58,267 nt of DNA. It comes from JAIPGX01 sp041650475 (GTDB taxonomy: Bacteria > Babelota > Babeliae > Babelales > UASB340). Every line of letters begins with the position of its first letter. Position 1 is the first letter of the stretch. Both the position numbers and the translations under genes were made by a program. The notes under the pieces are model-generated. The model had not been told where the DNA came from. It saw only the letters and a list, made by a program, of their open reading frames with translations, and did no database searches. Location: positions 1-58,267 of the forward strand of contig JBAZLD010000008.1 in the NCBI GenBank assembly GCA_041650475.1, written 5' to 3'. Of the stretch, positions 27,806 through 36,346 are shown piece by piece.

Positions 27806-28204
27806 ATGGATATCTCTGGAAATTTTCAAAGTTTTATGGATTGGATAAAACAGCTTTGGAATAAAATAGATATAAAATCATGGGCTGATAGTATTGGTGG
27901 ATCTTCTTCTGATGCAATTCAGGCGGCAATATATTTTGGAGTGGGTTTTGGAGTTGGTTTTTTCTTAAAAAAATACTTTAAGTTTTTATTTTTTAGCGTT
28001 CTTGTTTCTGTATTTATAGTTCTATTTTTACAATATAATAGAGTTTTGGTTATTGACTGGCAAGCATTTAATAATTTGCTAGGTGTTGATCCAAATGCAG
28101 ATTTTGGAATGCTTTTAGATTCTTTTTTTGATTGGGCAAAGGCGAATCTTTTAATAGTGATTTCTTCTTCTGTTGGTTTTTTGGTTGGATGTAAATTAGG
28201 CTAG
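27806..28204 (+). CDS. FUN14-like small membrane protein
   Basis: I set the start at ATG 27806 because GGAGGG (27793-27798) precedes it. An ATG at 27779 is also in frame but has no site. The 132-residue protein has a hydrophilic amphipathic N-terminus, a Gly-rich helix (YFGVGFGVGFFLKKYFK), a second helix and a C-terminal helix ending SSVGFLVGCKLG. The G-x-G-x-G first helix, the central ..DWQAF.. and the final GFxxGxKxG match the FUN14 family, known in mitochondria (mitophagy receptor FUNDC1) and in bacteria with unknown role. It lies 7 bases before the GspE-like gene. Confidence 0.65.
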   Translation: MDISGNFQSFMDWIKQLWNKIDIKSWADSIGGSSSDAIQAAIYFGVGFGVGFFLKKYFKFLFFSVLVSVFIVLFLQYNRVLVIDWQAFNNLLGVDPNADFGMLLDSFFDWAKANLLIVISSSVGFLVGCKLG

Positions 28205-28211
28205 AAAATAT

Positions 28212-29462
28212 ATGGGGGGTAAAAATAGGGATCAACACCTGATTTATAATCTTTTAAATCAGGAAGAAAAAATTCACGCCGGCTTGCATGGGTCCAATGA
28301 AGATTCTGTAGTATCTTTAGTTGATAATTTTTTGTTTGAAGCTATAAAATTAAGAGCTTCTGATATTCATCTTGAATCTGGTCAATCTGATATGCGGCTA
28401 AGATTTAGAATTGATGGCATTCTTTATGATCAGGATCCTATAGAATTTGATAAAAGACTTGCGGTTGTTTCTCGATTAAAAGTTTTAGCTTCTCTTGATA
28501 TTGCTGAAAAAAGAATTCCTCAGGATGGAAAAATTCGCGTTAAAGTAAAAGATAAAGATCCGATAGATATAAGAGTTTCTACTTTTCCATCTGTTTATGG
28601 AGAAAAAGTAGTTTTAAGAATTCTTGATTGTTCAAATAGTATAAAAACATTGGATTCTTTGGGCTTGAATTCACAAGATTTTAAAAAACTTAATGATTTA
28701 ATAAAAAGGCCTTATGGCTTCTTTTTGGTAACAGGGCCAACTGGTTCTGGCAAATCAACAACGCTATATGCAATACTTTCTATACTTAATAATACTGAGC
28801 GAAATATTGTTACTATGGAGGATCCTGTTGAATATAATATTGATGGAGTAACTCAAAGCCAGGTAAATTCTAAAATTGGTTTTACATTTGATAATGGTCT
28901 ACGTTCAATTTTAAGACAAGATCCTGATGTTATAATGGTTGGTGAGATTAGAGATAAACCAACAGCGCAAATAGCAATTGAAGCTGCTCTTACAGGCCAT
29001 TTAGTTTTGAGTACTCTGCATACAAATGATTCTGTTGGCTCTATAACAAGATTAATTGATATGGGTGTAGAGCCTTTTTTAATTAACGCGGCTCTTTCTG
29101 GAGTTTTAGCGCAGCGATTATGCAGAATTCTTTGCTCAAAATGCAAAAAAGAAGTTTGCTTAAGTAATCAGGAAAAAGAATTTTTAAAAAATAAATTTAA
29201 TTGCGATTTAAAAACAAATTTTGTTTCTGTCGGGTGTAAAGATTGTTTTAATTTGGGGCATAAAGGTCGCACGGGAATTTTTGAACTGTTAATTATTGAT
29301 GATGATATTCGTGATTTGGTAACTAGTTTTTCAAGTTGTATTTCAATAAAAAAAAAGGCAATAAAATCTGGAATGAATCTTTTAACTCAAGATGCTTTGC
29401 AAAAAGTTAAAAATGGAATAATTTCTTTGCAAGAATTTTTGAAAGTGTTTGGAGAAGTTTAA
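28212..29462 (+). CDS. GspE/PilB-type secretion or pilus ATPase
   Basis: Hexameric ATPase of type II secretion or type IV pilus systems, 416 residues. It starts directly with the N2 domain (SDIHLE...RFRIDG) and lacks the N1/MshEN domain found in most GspE and PilB, so it may dock differently. Walker A GPTGSGKST is near 176, the Asp box and Walker B (DPDVIMVGEIRD) and His box (TGHLVLSTLHTND) are intact, and a tetracysteine zinc site (CSKCKKEVC ... CKDC) follows. No other secretion gene is next to it in this window, so the system it powers cannot be told. Confidence 0.9.
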   Translation: MGGKNRDQHLIYNLLNQEEKIHAGLHGSNEDSVVSLVDNFLFEAIKLRASDIHLESGQSDMRLRFRIDGILYDQDPIEFDKRLAVVSRLKVLASLDIAEKRIPQDGKIRVKVKDKDPIDIRVSTFPSVYGEKVVLRILDCSNSIKTLDSLGLNSQDFKKLNDLIKRPYGFFLVTGPTGSGKSTTLYAILSILNNTERNIVTMEDPVEYNIDGVTQSQVNSKIGFTFDNGLRSILRQDPDVIMVGEIRDKPTAQIAIEAALTGHLVLSTLHTNDSVGSITRLIDMGVEPFLINAALSGVLAQRLCRILCSKCKKEVCLSNQEKEFLKNKFNCDLKTNFVSVGCKDCFNLGHKGRTGIFELLIIDDDIRDLVTSFSSCISIKKKAIKSGMNLLTQDALQKVKNGIISLQEFLKVFGEV

Positions 29463-29463
29463 T

Positions 29464-29493
29464 GTTAGAACCTAGCATATGCTAGGTTCTAAC
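29464..29493. repeat. Perfect 30-base palindrome
   Basis: GTTAGAACCTAGCAT is followed immediately by its exact reverse complement. It begins 1 base after the GspE gene. There is no T-tract, so a simple intrinsic terminator is unlikely. Confidence 0.9.
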
Positions 29494-29499
29494 GTACTT

Positions 29500-29524
29500 T
29501 TTACTGCACGTAACGCGCAGTAAA
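29500..29524. repeat. Second inverted repeat of the palindrome cluster
   Basis: TTTACTGC (29500-29507) and GCAGTAAA (29517-29524) flank a 9-base loop. Confidence 0.75.
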
Positions 29525-29633
29525 GTTGAATTTGATAATTTTTTAAAAAAATAAATTTATAAATTTATTTTAAAAGCTGTTTAATTTGTAAAATGCCTAT
29601 TGGCTGCGCCGTTAGGTGCTGCCACAAAGTGTG

Positions 29634-29662
29634 TTAGTACCTAGCGTGTGCTAGGTATCTAA
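29634..29662. repeat. Third palindrome, variant of the first
   Basis: TTAGTACCTAGC and GCTAGGTATCTAA pair with one bulge around GTGT. It shares the ACCTAGC/GCTAGGT core with the palindrome at 29464 and overlaps the stop of the minus-strand gene. Confidence 0.75.
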
Positions 29663-31806
29663 TTTACATTATCATAAAAAATTGAACCATAAAGTTTATT
29701 GTAATTATCTGCCAGCAAATTTATATCTAAATCGTAATCTGTACCAAGTTGACTGTTGCCTAATTTGATAGCATGAGATAGAGCTTGAGGTGTTGTATCA
29801 TATTTAAAATTTAGTTTATAGAGTTTTAATTCAGGTTCTGAGAGTGGTGAATTTGGTTGTCCTGCAGCTGCAAGAAATTTACCATTTGGAGATATAACGG
29901 ACTGCAAAAATCCAAAATATTTTGATAAAGATGTGGCTTGTATTAAAGAGTTTCCTGTAAAATTATAGAAATTAAAATTTCTGTTAAAACCTCCGCCTTC
30001 GATTACAAATTGACCATTTTGGCTAAAATCTAAAGTTATTATATCTGACCCAGGGACTTTAGCATCTATATATGAAATTTTTTGAGTGGTATATCTGAAA
30101 GCATAAATTCTAAGATAGTTATCAGCTGTTCCAGCTTCAGCAAGATAATTACCATCAGAGCTCCATTTATTAGTAAAAACCCATCCATATGTTCCGGTAA
30201 ATATGGCATAATCTACCAAATTTAATGAACTGCTGTTAAAATTATAAATTAATAAATTTTGAAAAGCATCGTTTATTTTATGATTTGGCCTATATCCACC
30301 TACAGCAATATAATTACCATTAGGATTCCATTGTGCACAATTCAATTGTGCTGGAGAAGAATTGTATTTTTCAAAATTGACGGATGTTGTAATTGTAAGG
30401 TTTTGATTATTGAAATTATAAATTATAAAATCATTGTTTGATGTTGCAGAGCTACTTCCTCCTATGGCTAAGTATTTTCCATCAGGCCTCCAACTTGTTG
30501 CAAATACATAAGAAAGAGAAGGACTTTGTGAATTTAATGATGTTAGATTGGATCCATCAAAACTGTATATTTTTAATTCACATCCTGTATCTTCTGTATG
30601 TCCACCCACGGCTAAATATTTACCTGAAGGATGCCAAGAAAGTGAAAAAATTCCTGAAGTTGTAATGACATTTTCATAATATTGATTTGAGGTTATAAAT
30701 TTAAAATTATAACCATCAAATCTATATATTTTTAAAAGAGAATCATTAATTATTGTTGGATGTGTTCCTCCTATAGCCATATAAATACCATTAGGGCTCC
30801 AGGCAGCGGCTTTTATTTGGCTAGCATCTTGGGGTGAAAATTTTAAAGTTCCATAATTAATTGATGATTGATAATTAAGGTCATAAAGATAGGTATTATC
30901 AATGCTGCTAAAAGTTACATTATTGTCTAAAAATAATTGGCCTTTGGTTAAAATTATGCCAGTGTGTGTAGTTTGTAATGTGCAGCCATCTAGATACAAG
31001 GTTGAAGATTTATCTTGCATATTAAAAAGAGAATTATTTGTGCAAGAGGGATAAAATTCAAAAGTTGAATTTTTATCAAAATATAAACAAGAATTAGATT
31101 CTATTAACATTGGTTGTGTAGATCTATATGAAAATTTATAGGTTCCTGTGACATCGACATCGTTATGAATAAAAAGTTTGCCCTGATTAAAACTAAAATC
31201 ATCAAATAAGCTTATTTCTATATTATCAAAAGTTACCATACTTTTAATAGAATAAGGGATAATAGGCGGGACGGTGTAAGTTGTGTAAGTATTTTTTAAG
31301 GTTAAGTTTCTTAAAGTTAAAGTTACACTGTCATCAACTGTAATATTTGCCCATTTACCTAAAGTTAAATCATGACCATTGCCATCAATAATAGTGTTAC
31401 CGGTTATATTTAAAATATAGTTATCAGGTAAATTTAAATTATTGTCTAGATATATAACATTGCCACGGCCATTTATCATGCCACCGGCGCCTGTAAAAGT
31501 TACAGATGGTTCTAAGTGTAGATCGCTTAATAATTCAATTTGGCCTGTGTTTCTTAAGTCTATATCGCCAGATACTGATATAAAAGTATCAAGAAATGCT
31601 GTGCAGGTAGATAACACTGTAAAGCCGCTGTTAAGGCGAACAAAGCCTTGCACCATATTATAACCATTTATACCTTCATCGTGAAAAACTAAATGATTAT
31701 TGACATATTGGATGCTTGAAGTGCCAGCAAGAGTTGATTTTGAATAAAGATTTTTTGAGTTAAAAATATAAAAAAGTAAAAATAAAAAAAATAGTAATTT
31801 TTTCAT
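29659..31806 (-). CDS. Exported beta-helix plus seven-bladed propeller protein, copy B
   Basis: It has 715 residues with a signal peptide (hydrophobic 4-16, then NLYSKST). Residues about 25-330 are short beta-strand repeats rich in G, N, T and D (GAGGMINGRGNVIYLDNN, ITGNTIIDGNGHDL), the look of a right-handed parallel beta-helix. Residues about 335-665 carry seven WD40-like units with the core WxPxGxYxAxGG (AAWSPNG, LSWHPSG, TSWRPDG, AQWNPNG, NKWSSDG, LDFSQNG, VISPNG), enough for one closed propeller. The C-terminal end (TPQALSHAIKLGNSQLG) is shared with copy A at 31833. No catalytic site seen; binding or adhesion is likely. Confidence 0.8.
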   Translation of the reverse strand: MKKLLFFLFLLFYIFNSKNLYSKSTLAGTSSIQYVNNHLVFHDEGINGYNMVQGFVRLNSGFTVLSTCTAFLDTFISVSGDIDLRNTGQIELLSDLHLEPSVTFTGAGGMINGRGNVIYLDNNLNLPDNYILNITGNTIIDGNGHDLTLGKWANITVDDSVTLTLRNLTLKNTYTTYTVPPIIPYSIKSMVTFDNIEISLFDDFSFNQGKLFIHNDVDVTGTYKFSYRSTQPMLIESNSCLYFDKNSTFEFYPSCTNNSLFNMQDKSSTLYLDGCTLQTTHTGIILTKGQLFLDNNVTFSSIDNTYLYDLNYQSSINYGTLKFSPQDASQIKAAAWSPNGIYMAIGGTHPTIINDSLLKIYRFDGYNFKFITSNQYYENVITTSGIFSLSWHPSGKYLAVGGHTEDTGCELKIYSFDGSNLTSLNSQSPSLSYVFATSWRPDGKYLAIGGSSSATSNNDFIIYNFNNQNLTITTSVNFEKYNSSPAQLNCAQWNPNGNYIAVGGYRPNHKINDAFQNLLIYNFNSSSLNLVDYAIFTGTYGWVFTNKWSSDGNYLAEAGTADNYLRIYAFRYTTQKISYIDAKVPGSDIITLDFSQNGQFVIEGGGFNRNFNFYNFTGNSLIQATSLSKYFGFLQSVISPNGKFLAAAGQPNSPLSEPELKLYKLNFKYDTTPQALSHAIKLGNSQLGTDYDLDINLLADNYNKLYGSIFYDNVN

Positions 31807-31832
31807 AATTTATAAATTAGAATAATTTTATT

Positions 31833-34001
31833 TTAGTTGATGTTATCATAAAAAATTGAGCCAAAAAGTTTATTATAATTTCCACCTAATAATGTTACAT
31901 CAATATCATAATCTGAACCTAATTGGCTATTGCCTAATTTGATAGCGTGAGATAGAGCTTGAGGTGTTGTATCATATTTATAAAATAATCTATAAAGTTT
32001 TAATTCTGGTTCAGAAACATTAGACTGTGGACGACCATTTGCAGCCAAAAATTTATTATTAGGTGTAGGAGAAATTGAAGCTATGTCCCAACCGTAATAT
32101 CGTGAAAGTGTAGAAATAAGAGATAATGTGCTGCCTGTAAAATTATAAAAATGAATTGGTTGGTTTGTCCATGCGCCACCTTCAGCAATAAATTTTCCGT
32201 CAGTACTGAAATTTATTGCTGAAGATTGATTTTCTTGGAGTGTTTGACTATTAATAAGTGAAAGATTTTCGATTGTGTACCTAAAAGCATAAATTCTAAT
32301 ATTGGCATCAGGACTTCCTGATACAGCTAAATAATTACCATCAGGACTCCATTTATTTGCAAAAATCCATCCATATTGTCCGGCAAATGTGGCAGAATCT
32401 ACAACACTTAAAGAGTTGTCACTGAATTTATAAATTAGTAAATTTTCATGAGTAATACCTATAATATGGTTTGCTCTATATCCACCAGCGGAGATATAAT
32501 TACCATCAGGGCTCCAATGCGCAGTATTCATTTGTGCTGCATCAGGAGATTGATATTTTTCAAAATTAGCTGATACCGTAATTGTGAGACTTTGATTACT
32601 AAAATTGTAAATTATCAAATCATTATTTGCTAAAGTTGTATAACCGCCAATAGCAACATATTTACCATTTGGACTCCAATTAGCTGTATTTATAGTTTGA
32701 AAATTTTGAGAAGTTAATAGTGTTAAGTTAGACCCATCAAAGCTATATATTTGTAATTCGCTCCCATTACTTTGTTTATATCCGCCTACAGATAAATATT
32801 TACCAGAAGGATGCCATGAGATTGCTTTTATTCCCGTTGCGGCTGCGATAGTTGAATAATATTGTGCTGATGTTATAAATTTAAAATTGGATCCATCGAA
32901 CCTATATATTTTTAAAAAATCGGTATTGATTGTTTCTGGATGGTTGCCGCCAATTGCAATATATAATCCGCTTGGACTCCAGGCGGATGTTTGAATTCGA
33001 CAATGATCTTGATCTGTACCTTGATAAGTTCCATAATTTATTGATGCTGAATAAGCTACGTCATAAAGATAGGTATTATCAATGCTGCTAAAAGTTACAT
33101 TATTGTCTAAAAATAATTGGCCTTTGGTTAAAATCATGCCGGTAAGTGTAGTTTGTAAAGTGCAGCCGTCTAAATACAAAATTGATGATTTATCTTGCAT
33201 AGTAAAAAGAGAATTATTTGTGCAAGAAGGGTAAAACTCAAAAGTTGAATTTTTATCAAAATATAAACAAGAATTAGATTCTATTAACATTGGTTGCGTA
33301 GATTTGTATGAAAATTTATAAGTTCCTGTTATATCGACATCATTATGAATAAAAAGTTTACCCTGATTAAAACTAAAATCATCAAATAAGCTTATTTCTA
33401 TATTATCAAAAGTTACCATACTTTTAATAGAATAAGGGATAATAGGAGAGACAGTGTAAGTTGTATAAGTATTTTTTAAAGTTAAATTTCTTAAAGTTAA
33501 AGTTACACTGTCATCAACTGTAATATTTGACCATTTACCTAAAATTAGATCATGGCCGTTGCCATCAATAATAGTGTTACCGGTTATATTTAAAATATAG
33601 TTATCAGGTAAATTTAAATTATTATCTAAATATATAACATTGCCACGGCCATTTATCATGCCGCCGGCGCCTGTAAAAGTTACAGAAGAATTTAAATATA
33701 AATTGTTTAATAATTCAATTTGGCCTGTGTTTCTTAAATCTATATCACCAGATACTGATATAAAAGTATCAAGAAATGCTGTGCAGGTAGATAGCACTGT
33801 AAAGCCATTATTTAAGCGAACAAAACCTTGTGCCATATTATAGCCAGGAGTACCTTCGTCGTGAAAAACTAAATGATTGCTAACATATTGAATGTCAGAA
33901 GTGCCATCAAGACTTGATTTTGAATAAATATTTTTTAAAATAAAAGATAAAAAAAATAAAAAAATAATTTTAATTATTTTTTTAAAATATAACTTCTTCA
34001 C
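31833..34001 (-). CDS. Exported beta-helix plus seven-bladed propeller protein, copy A
   Basis: Paralogue of the next gene downstream. I set the start at GTG 33999-34001, preceded by GGGAG at 34008-34012. The frame is open further up to 34100, but that extension runs through the dnaJ terminator. This gives 722 residues with a signal peptide (KKIIKIIFLFFLSFI then NIYSKSS). The beta-helix half is nearly identical to copy B, including at DNA level, while the seven propeller units (SAWSPSG, ISWHPSG, ANWSPNG, AHWSPDG, NKWSPDG, INFSTDG, ASISP) are clearly diverged. The intergenic gap is 26 bases, so they form an operon. Confidence 0.8.
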   Translation of the reverse strand: MKKLYFKKIIKIIFLFFLSFILKNIYSKSSLDGTSDIQYVSNHLVFHDEGTPGYNMAQGFVRLNNGFTVLSTCTAFLDTFISVSGDIDLRNTGQIELLNNLYLNSSVTFTGAGGMINGRGNVIYLDNNLNLPDNYILNITGNTIIDGNGHDLILGKWSNITVDDSVTLTLRNLTLKNTYTTYTVSPIIPYSIKSMVTFDNIEISLFDDFSFNQGKLFIHNDVDITGTYKFSYKSTQPMLIESNSCLYFDKNSTFEFYPSCTNNSLFTMQDKSSILYLDGCTLQTTLTGMILTKGQLFLDNNVTFSSIDNTYLYDVAYSASINYGTYQGTDQDHCRIQTSAWSPSGLYIAIGGNHPETINTDFLKIYRFDGSNFKFITSAQYYSTIAAATGIKAISWHPSGKYLSVGGYKQSNGSELQIYSFDGSNLTLLTSQNFQTINTANWSPNGKYVAIGGYTTLANNDLIIYNFSNQSLTITVSANFEKYQSPDAAQMNTAHWSPDGNYISAGGYRANHIIGITHENLLIYKFSDNSLSVVDSATFAGQYGWIFANKWSPDGNYLAVSGSPDANIRIYAFRYTIENLSLINSQTLQENQSSAINFSTDGKFIAEGGAWTNQPIHFYNFTGSTLSLISTLSRYYGWDIASISPTPNNKFLAANGRPQSNVSEPELKLYRLFYKYDTTPQALSHAIKLGNSQLGSDYDIDVTLLGGNYNKLFGSIFYDNIN

Positions 34002-34075
34002 TTTAAACTCCCTTAATCTCTTTTCTATAAAAAAATAATTTATTTTATTTAAAATGGCAAGGAATTGATTGTAAT

Positions 34076-34105
34076 AAAAATTGCACGAATTTTCGTGCAA
34101 TTTTT
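34076..34105 (-). terminator. Intrinsic terminator of dnaJ
   Basis: AAAAATTGCACGAA and its inverted copy form a stem of TTGCACGAA/TTCGTGCAA flanked by A and T tracts, 14 bases after the dnaJ stop on the minus strand. Confidence 0.88.
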
Positions 34106-34118
34106 ATATTTGTGAAAC

Positions 34119-35252
34119 TTATCCCAAAAATTTTTTAAAAAAACCTGAGATACCACTAGAAGAATTTTTAACTTGTTCCCCAAGTTTTTTGTCATATTCT
34201 AAAAGTGCTTTTTTTGTATCATCATCTAGTTTTGTTGGAATATCACATTGTGTTATAAAAACTAAATTACCCTTCTGGTTATATCTACCTGGAATAGCAA
34301 AGCCATTGCCAACAATAATAATCTCTTTTCCTACAGAACAACCTTTAGGTATTTTTACCATATTTTTTGTACCATCAATACTTTCAACTTCAATTTGGCA
34401 ACCTAAAACGAGTTGAGGGTATGTAAGATTTAAATTTGTTACAAGATCGTTATCTTTGCGCCAAAATTGCTTATCTGGCTCTACATGAATTGTTATGTAA
34501 AGATCTCCAGCTGTGCCATTAAAAATTCCGGCATCACCTTTGCCTTTGACTCTTAATTCTGCGCCACCAAATATGCCAGCAGGAATATTTATGCTGAATT
34601 TTTCTCTTTTTTGAATCCTTGATTGTCCATGACAAGTTGCACATGGTGATGTAATTTTAAATCCTTGGCCACCACAGGCATTGCAGGGTTGTGAGAATGC
34701 AAAAAAACCTCGTGAAAAATTTACTGTTCCTGTACCGTTACATTCTTCACAAACCGATGTTTTTGTACCTGCCTTTGCACCAGAACCATTACAAGTTTCG
34801 CATACGACATAATGATATATTAGAATATCTTTTTTTACGCCTAAAAAAGATTCTTTTAAGCTAATTTGTATTGAAGATGTAAGGTCGTGACCGTGCATAG
34901 GTGTTGGACCGGTTTTTTTAGTTCGACCACGTGTTTTTTGTCCCCCACCAAAAATATCTCCGAATATATCGCCAAAGCTTGAAAAGATATCACTAAAATC
35001 GGCTCCTTGCCCGAATCCAGGACCGCCTTCCATTCCTGCGTGACCGAATTGGTCATATTGTTTACGTTTATTTTCATCGCTGAGAACTTGGTAGGCTTGA
35101 GAAGCTTCTTTAAATTTTTCTTCAGCTTCTTTGTTGTTTGGGTTTTTATCGGGATGATATTTTAATGCAAGTTTTCTATATGCTTTTTTTATTTCATCTT
35201 GGCTTGCTGTTTTTTGTACGCCTAAAATTTCGTAAAAATCTCTTTTTGTCAT
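34119..35252 (-). CDS. dnaJ: Chaperone DnaJ (Hsp40)
   Basis: Co-chaperone that stimulates DnaK and holds unfolded proteins. It has 377 residues. The J domain with HPD at 33-35 is followed by a Gly/Phe-rich linker (about 70-105), then four zinc-finger motifs: CETCNGSG, CEECNGTG, CNACGGQG and CATCHGQS. The last ends in Ser instead of Gly. Two C-terminal substrate domains follow. A single-gene unit with its own terminator; no dnaK or grpE is next to it. Confidence 0.97.
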   Translation of the reverse strand: MTKRDFYEILGVQKTASQDEIKKAYRKLALKYHPDKNPNNKEAEEKFKEASQAYQVLSDENKRKQYDQFGHAGMEGGPGFGQGADFSDIFSSFGDIFGDIFGGGQKTRGRTKKTGPTPMHGHDLTSSIQISLKESFLGVKKDILIYHYVVCETCNGSGAKAGTKTSVCEECNGTGTVNFSRGFFAFSQPCNACGGQGFKITSPCATCHGQSRIQKREKFSINIPAGIFGGAELRVKGKGDAGIFNGTAGDLYITIHVEPDKQFWRKDNDLVTNLNLTYPQLVLGCQIEVESIDGTKNMVKIPKGCSVGKEIIIVGNGFAIPGRYNQKGNLVFITQCDIPTKLDDDTKKALLEYDKKLGEQVKNSSSGISGFFKKFLG

Positions 35253-35290
35253 AATTTATTTCTTTTATTTATTTTGTTAAAAAAATACTG

Positions 35291-35377
35291 TGGTGCCGAA
35301 GAGGGGAGTTGAACCCCTAATCCCTTTCGGGAACTAGAACCTGAATCTAGCGCGTCTGCCAATTTCGCCACTTCGGC
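35291..35377 (-). tRNA. tRNA-Leu (CAG)
   Basis: Read on the minus strand, GCCGAAG pairs with CTTCGGC. The anticodon loop TTCAGGT gives CAG, there is a long class II variable arm, and CCA is encoded. It is 87 bases long. Confidence 0.95.
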
Positions 35378-35425
35378 CTTGGCTAGAAAAAGTTTAAATT
35401 TTAGATAAAAAGTGTCAATTTTAAA

Positions 35426-36346
35426 TTATAAATTTGGCTTTGATTCGTATTTTTTTACTAAATTTTTATATTTTGAACAACATGCCATGGAGGTAAAAAT
35501 GTCCCCCGGCCTTGCGGGCTCAAATTTAAATTCAATATTTTGCGTATTTGTCTCTAATTTAAGTTGTTCTATTAATTCTAGAAGGTTTATACTTTTTCCT
35601 GAAGCTATGTTAAAAATGTCGCCTTTTAAATTTTCTTGCATTGCTATTGTTAGATTAGCTTGAACAACTTTTGATACGTGAATAAAATCCCTTGTTTGTT
35701 TTCCGTCTCCAAAAATAGTTAATGGTTTATTATTTAATAAATTTTCTTTAAATTTTGCAATAACTGCAGCATATTGACCATCTGGATTTTGTTTTGGACC
35801 ATAAACATTAAAATATCTTAAACTTGCAGTATTTAAATTATGTTCCTGTGAATATGTTTTACAAAATTCTTCACTTTCTAATTTATATTGTGCATAGGGT
35901 GATTCTGGGTTTGGGGTATCATTTTCATTACAAACACTGTTTTTATTTCCATAAATTGCGGCTGAAGAAGAAAATATAACTGTTTTAACTTGATTTTTTA
36001 CACTTGCTTGTAATAAATTTTTTGTACCATCTAAATTTATTTTTTTGCACAAATTAGGATTTTTTATAGATTCAGGAACAGATACCAATGCAGCTAAATG
36101 AAATATTATTTCAATATCTTTAGTTGCATTTGAACATGCAAAATAGTTTCTTATATCTACACAGATGATATTTATTTTTGTAAATACGTTTTTTAGGTTT
36201 GTAAGAGACCCTGTAGAAAAATTATCTAAAACTGTAACTTTGGCTCCAAGATTAACTAGTTCATCAGTTAGATGAGATCCTATAAAACCTGCACCACCAG
36301 TGACTAAAACATTTTTGTTTTTATAAAACTCTGTCAACTGCTTCAT
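35426..36346 (-). CDS. NAD-dependent nucleotide-sugar epimerase/dehydratase
   Basis: Extended short-chain dehydrogenase acting on nucleotide sugars, 306 residues. The Rossmann motif GGAGFIGS is at 17-24, and the catalytic pair YxxxK is Y151-K155 in SPYAQYK, with the SSSAAIYG strand upstream. Closest in look to UDP-glucose/UDP-N-acetylglucosamine 4-epimerases (RYFNVYGPKQNPDGQYAAVI). AGAGGG precedes the ATG. It overlaps the upstream FAD gene by 26 bases, so the two work in one pathway, probably surface polysaccharide. The exact sugar is not determined. Confidence 0.88.
   Translation of the reverse strand: MKQLTEFYKNKNVLVTGGAGFIGSHLTDELVNLGAKVTVLDNFSTGSLTNLKNVFTKINIICVDIRNYFACSNATKDIEIIFHLAALVSVPESIKNPNLCKKINLDGTKNLLQASVKNQVKTVIFSSSAAIYGNKNSVCNENDTPNPESPYAQYKLESEEFCKTYSQEHNLNTASLRYFNVYGPKQNPDGQYAAVIAKFKENLLNNKPLTIFGDGKQTRDFIHVSKVVQANLTIAMQENLKGDIFNIASGKSINLLELIEQLKLETNTQNIEFKFEPARPGDIFTSMACCSKYKNLVKKYESKPNL

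Noticed and set aside
29464..29662. CRISPR array
   Set aside because: The palindromes are not evenly spaced direct repeats with unique spacers, and no cas genes are in the window.
30259..31663. Plus-strand frames opposite propeller copy B
   Set aside because: They mirror the repeats of the real minus-strand gene, and a similar shadow recurs opposite copy A.
34002..34100. N-terminal extension of propeller copy A to an upstream ATG
   Set aside because: It would begin inside the dnaJ terminator palindrome and place the signal peptide internally; GTG 34001 with GGGAG fits better.
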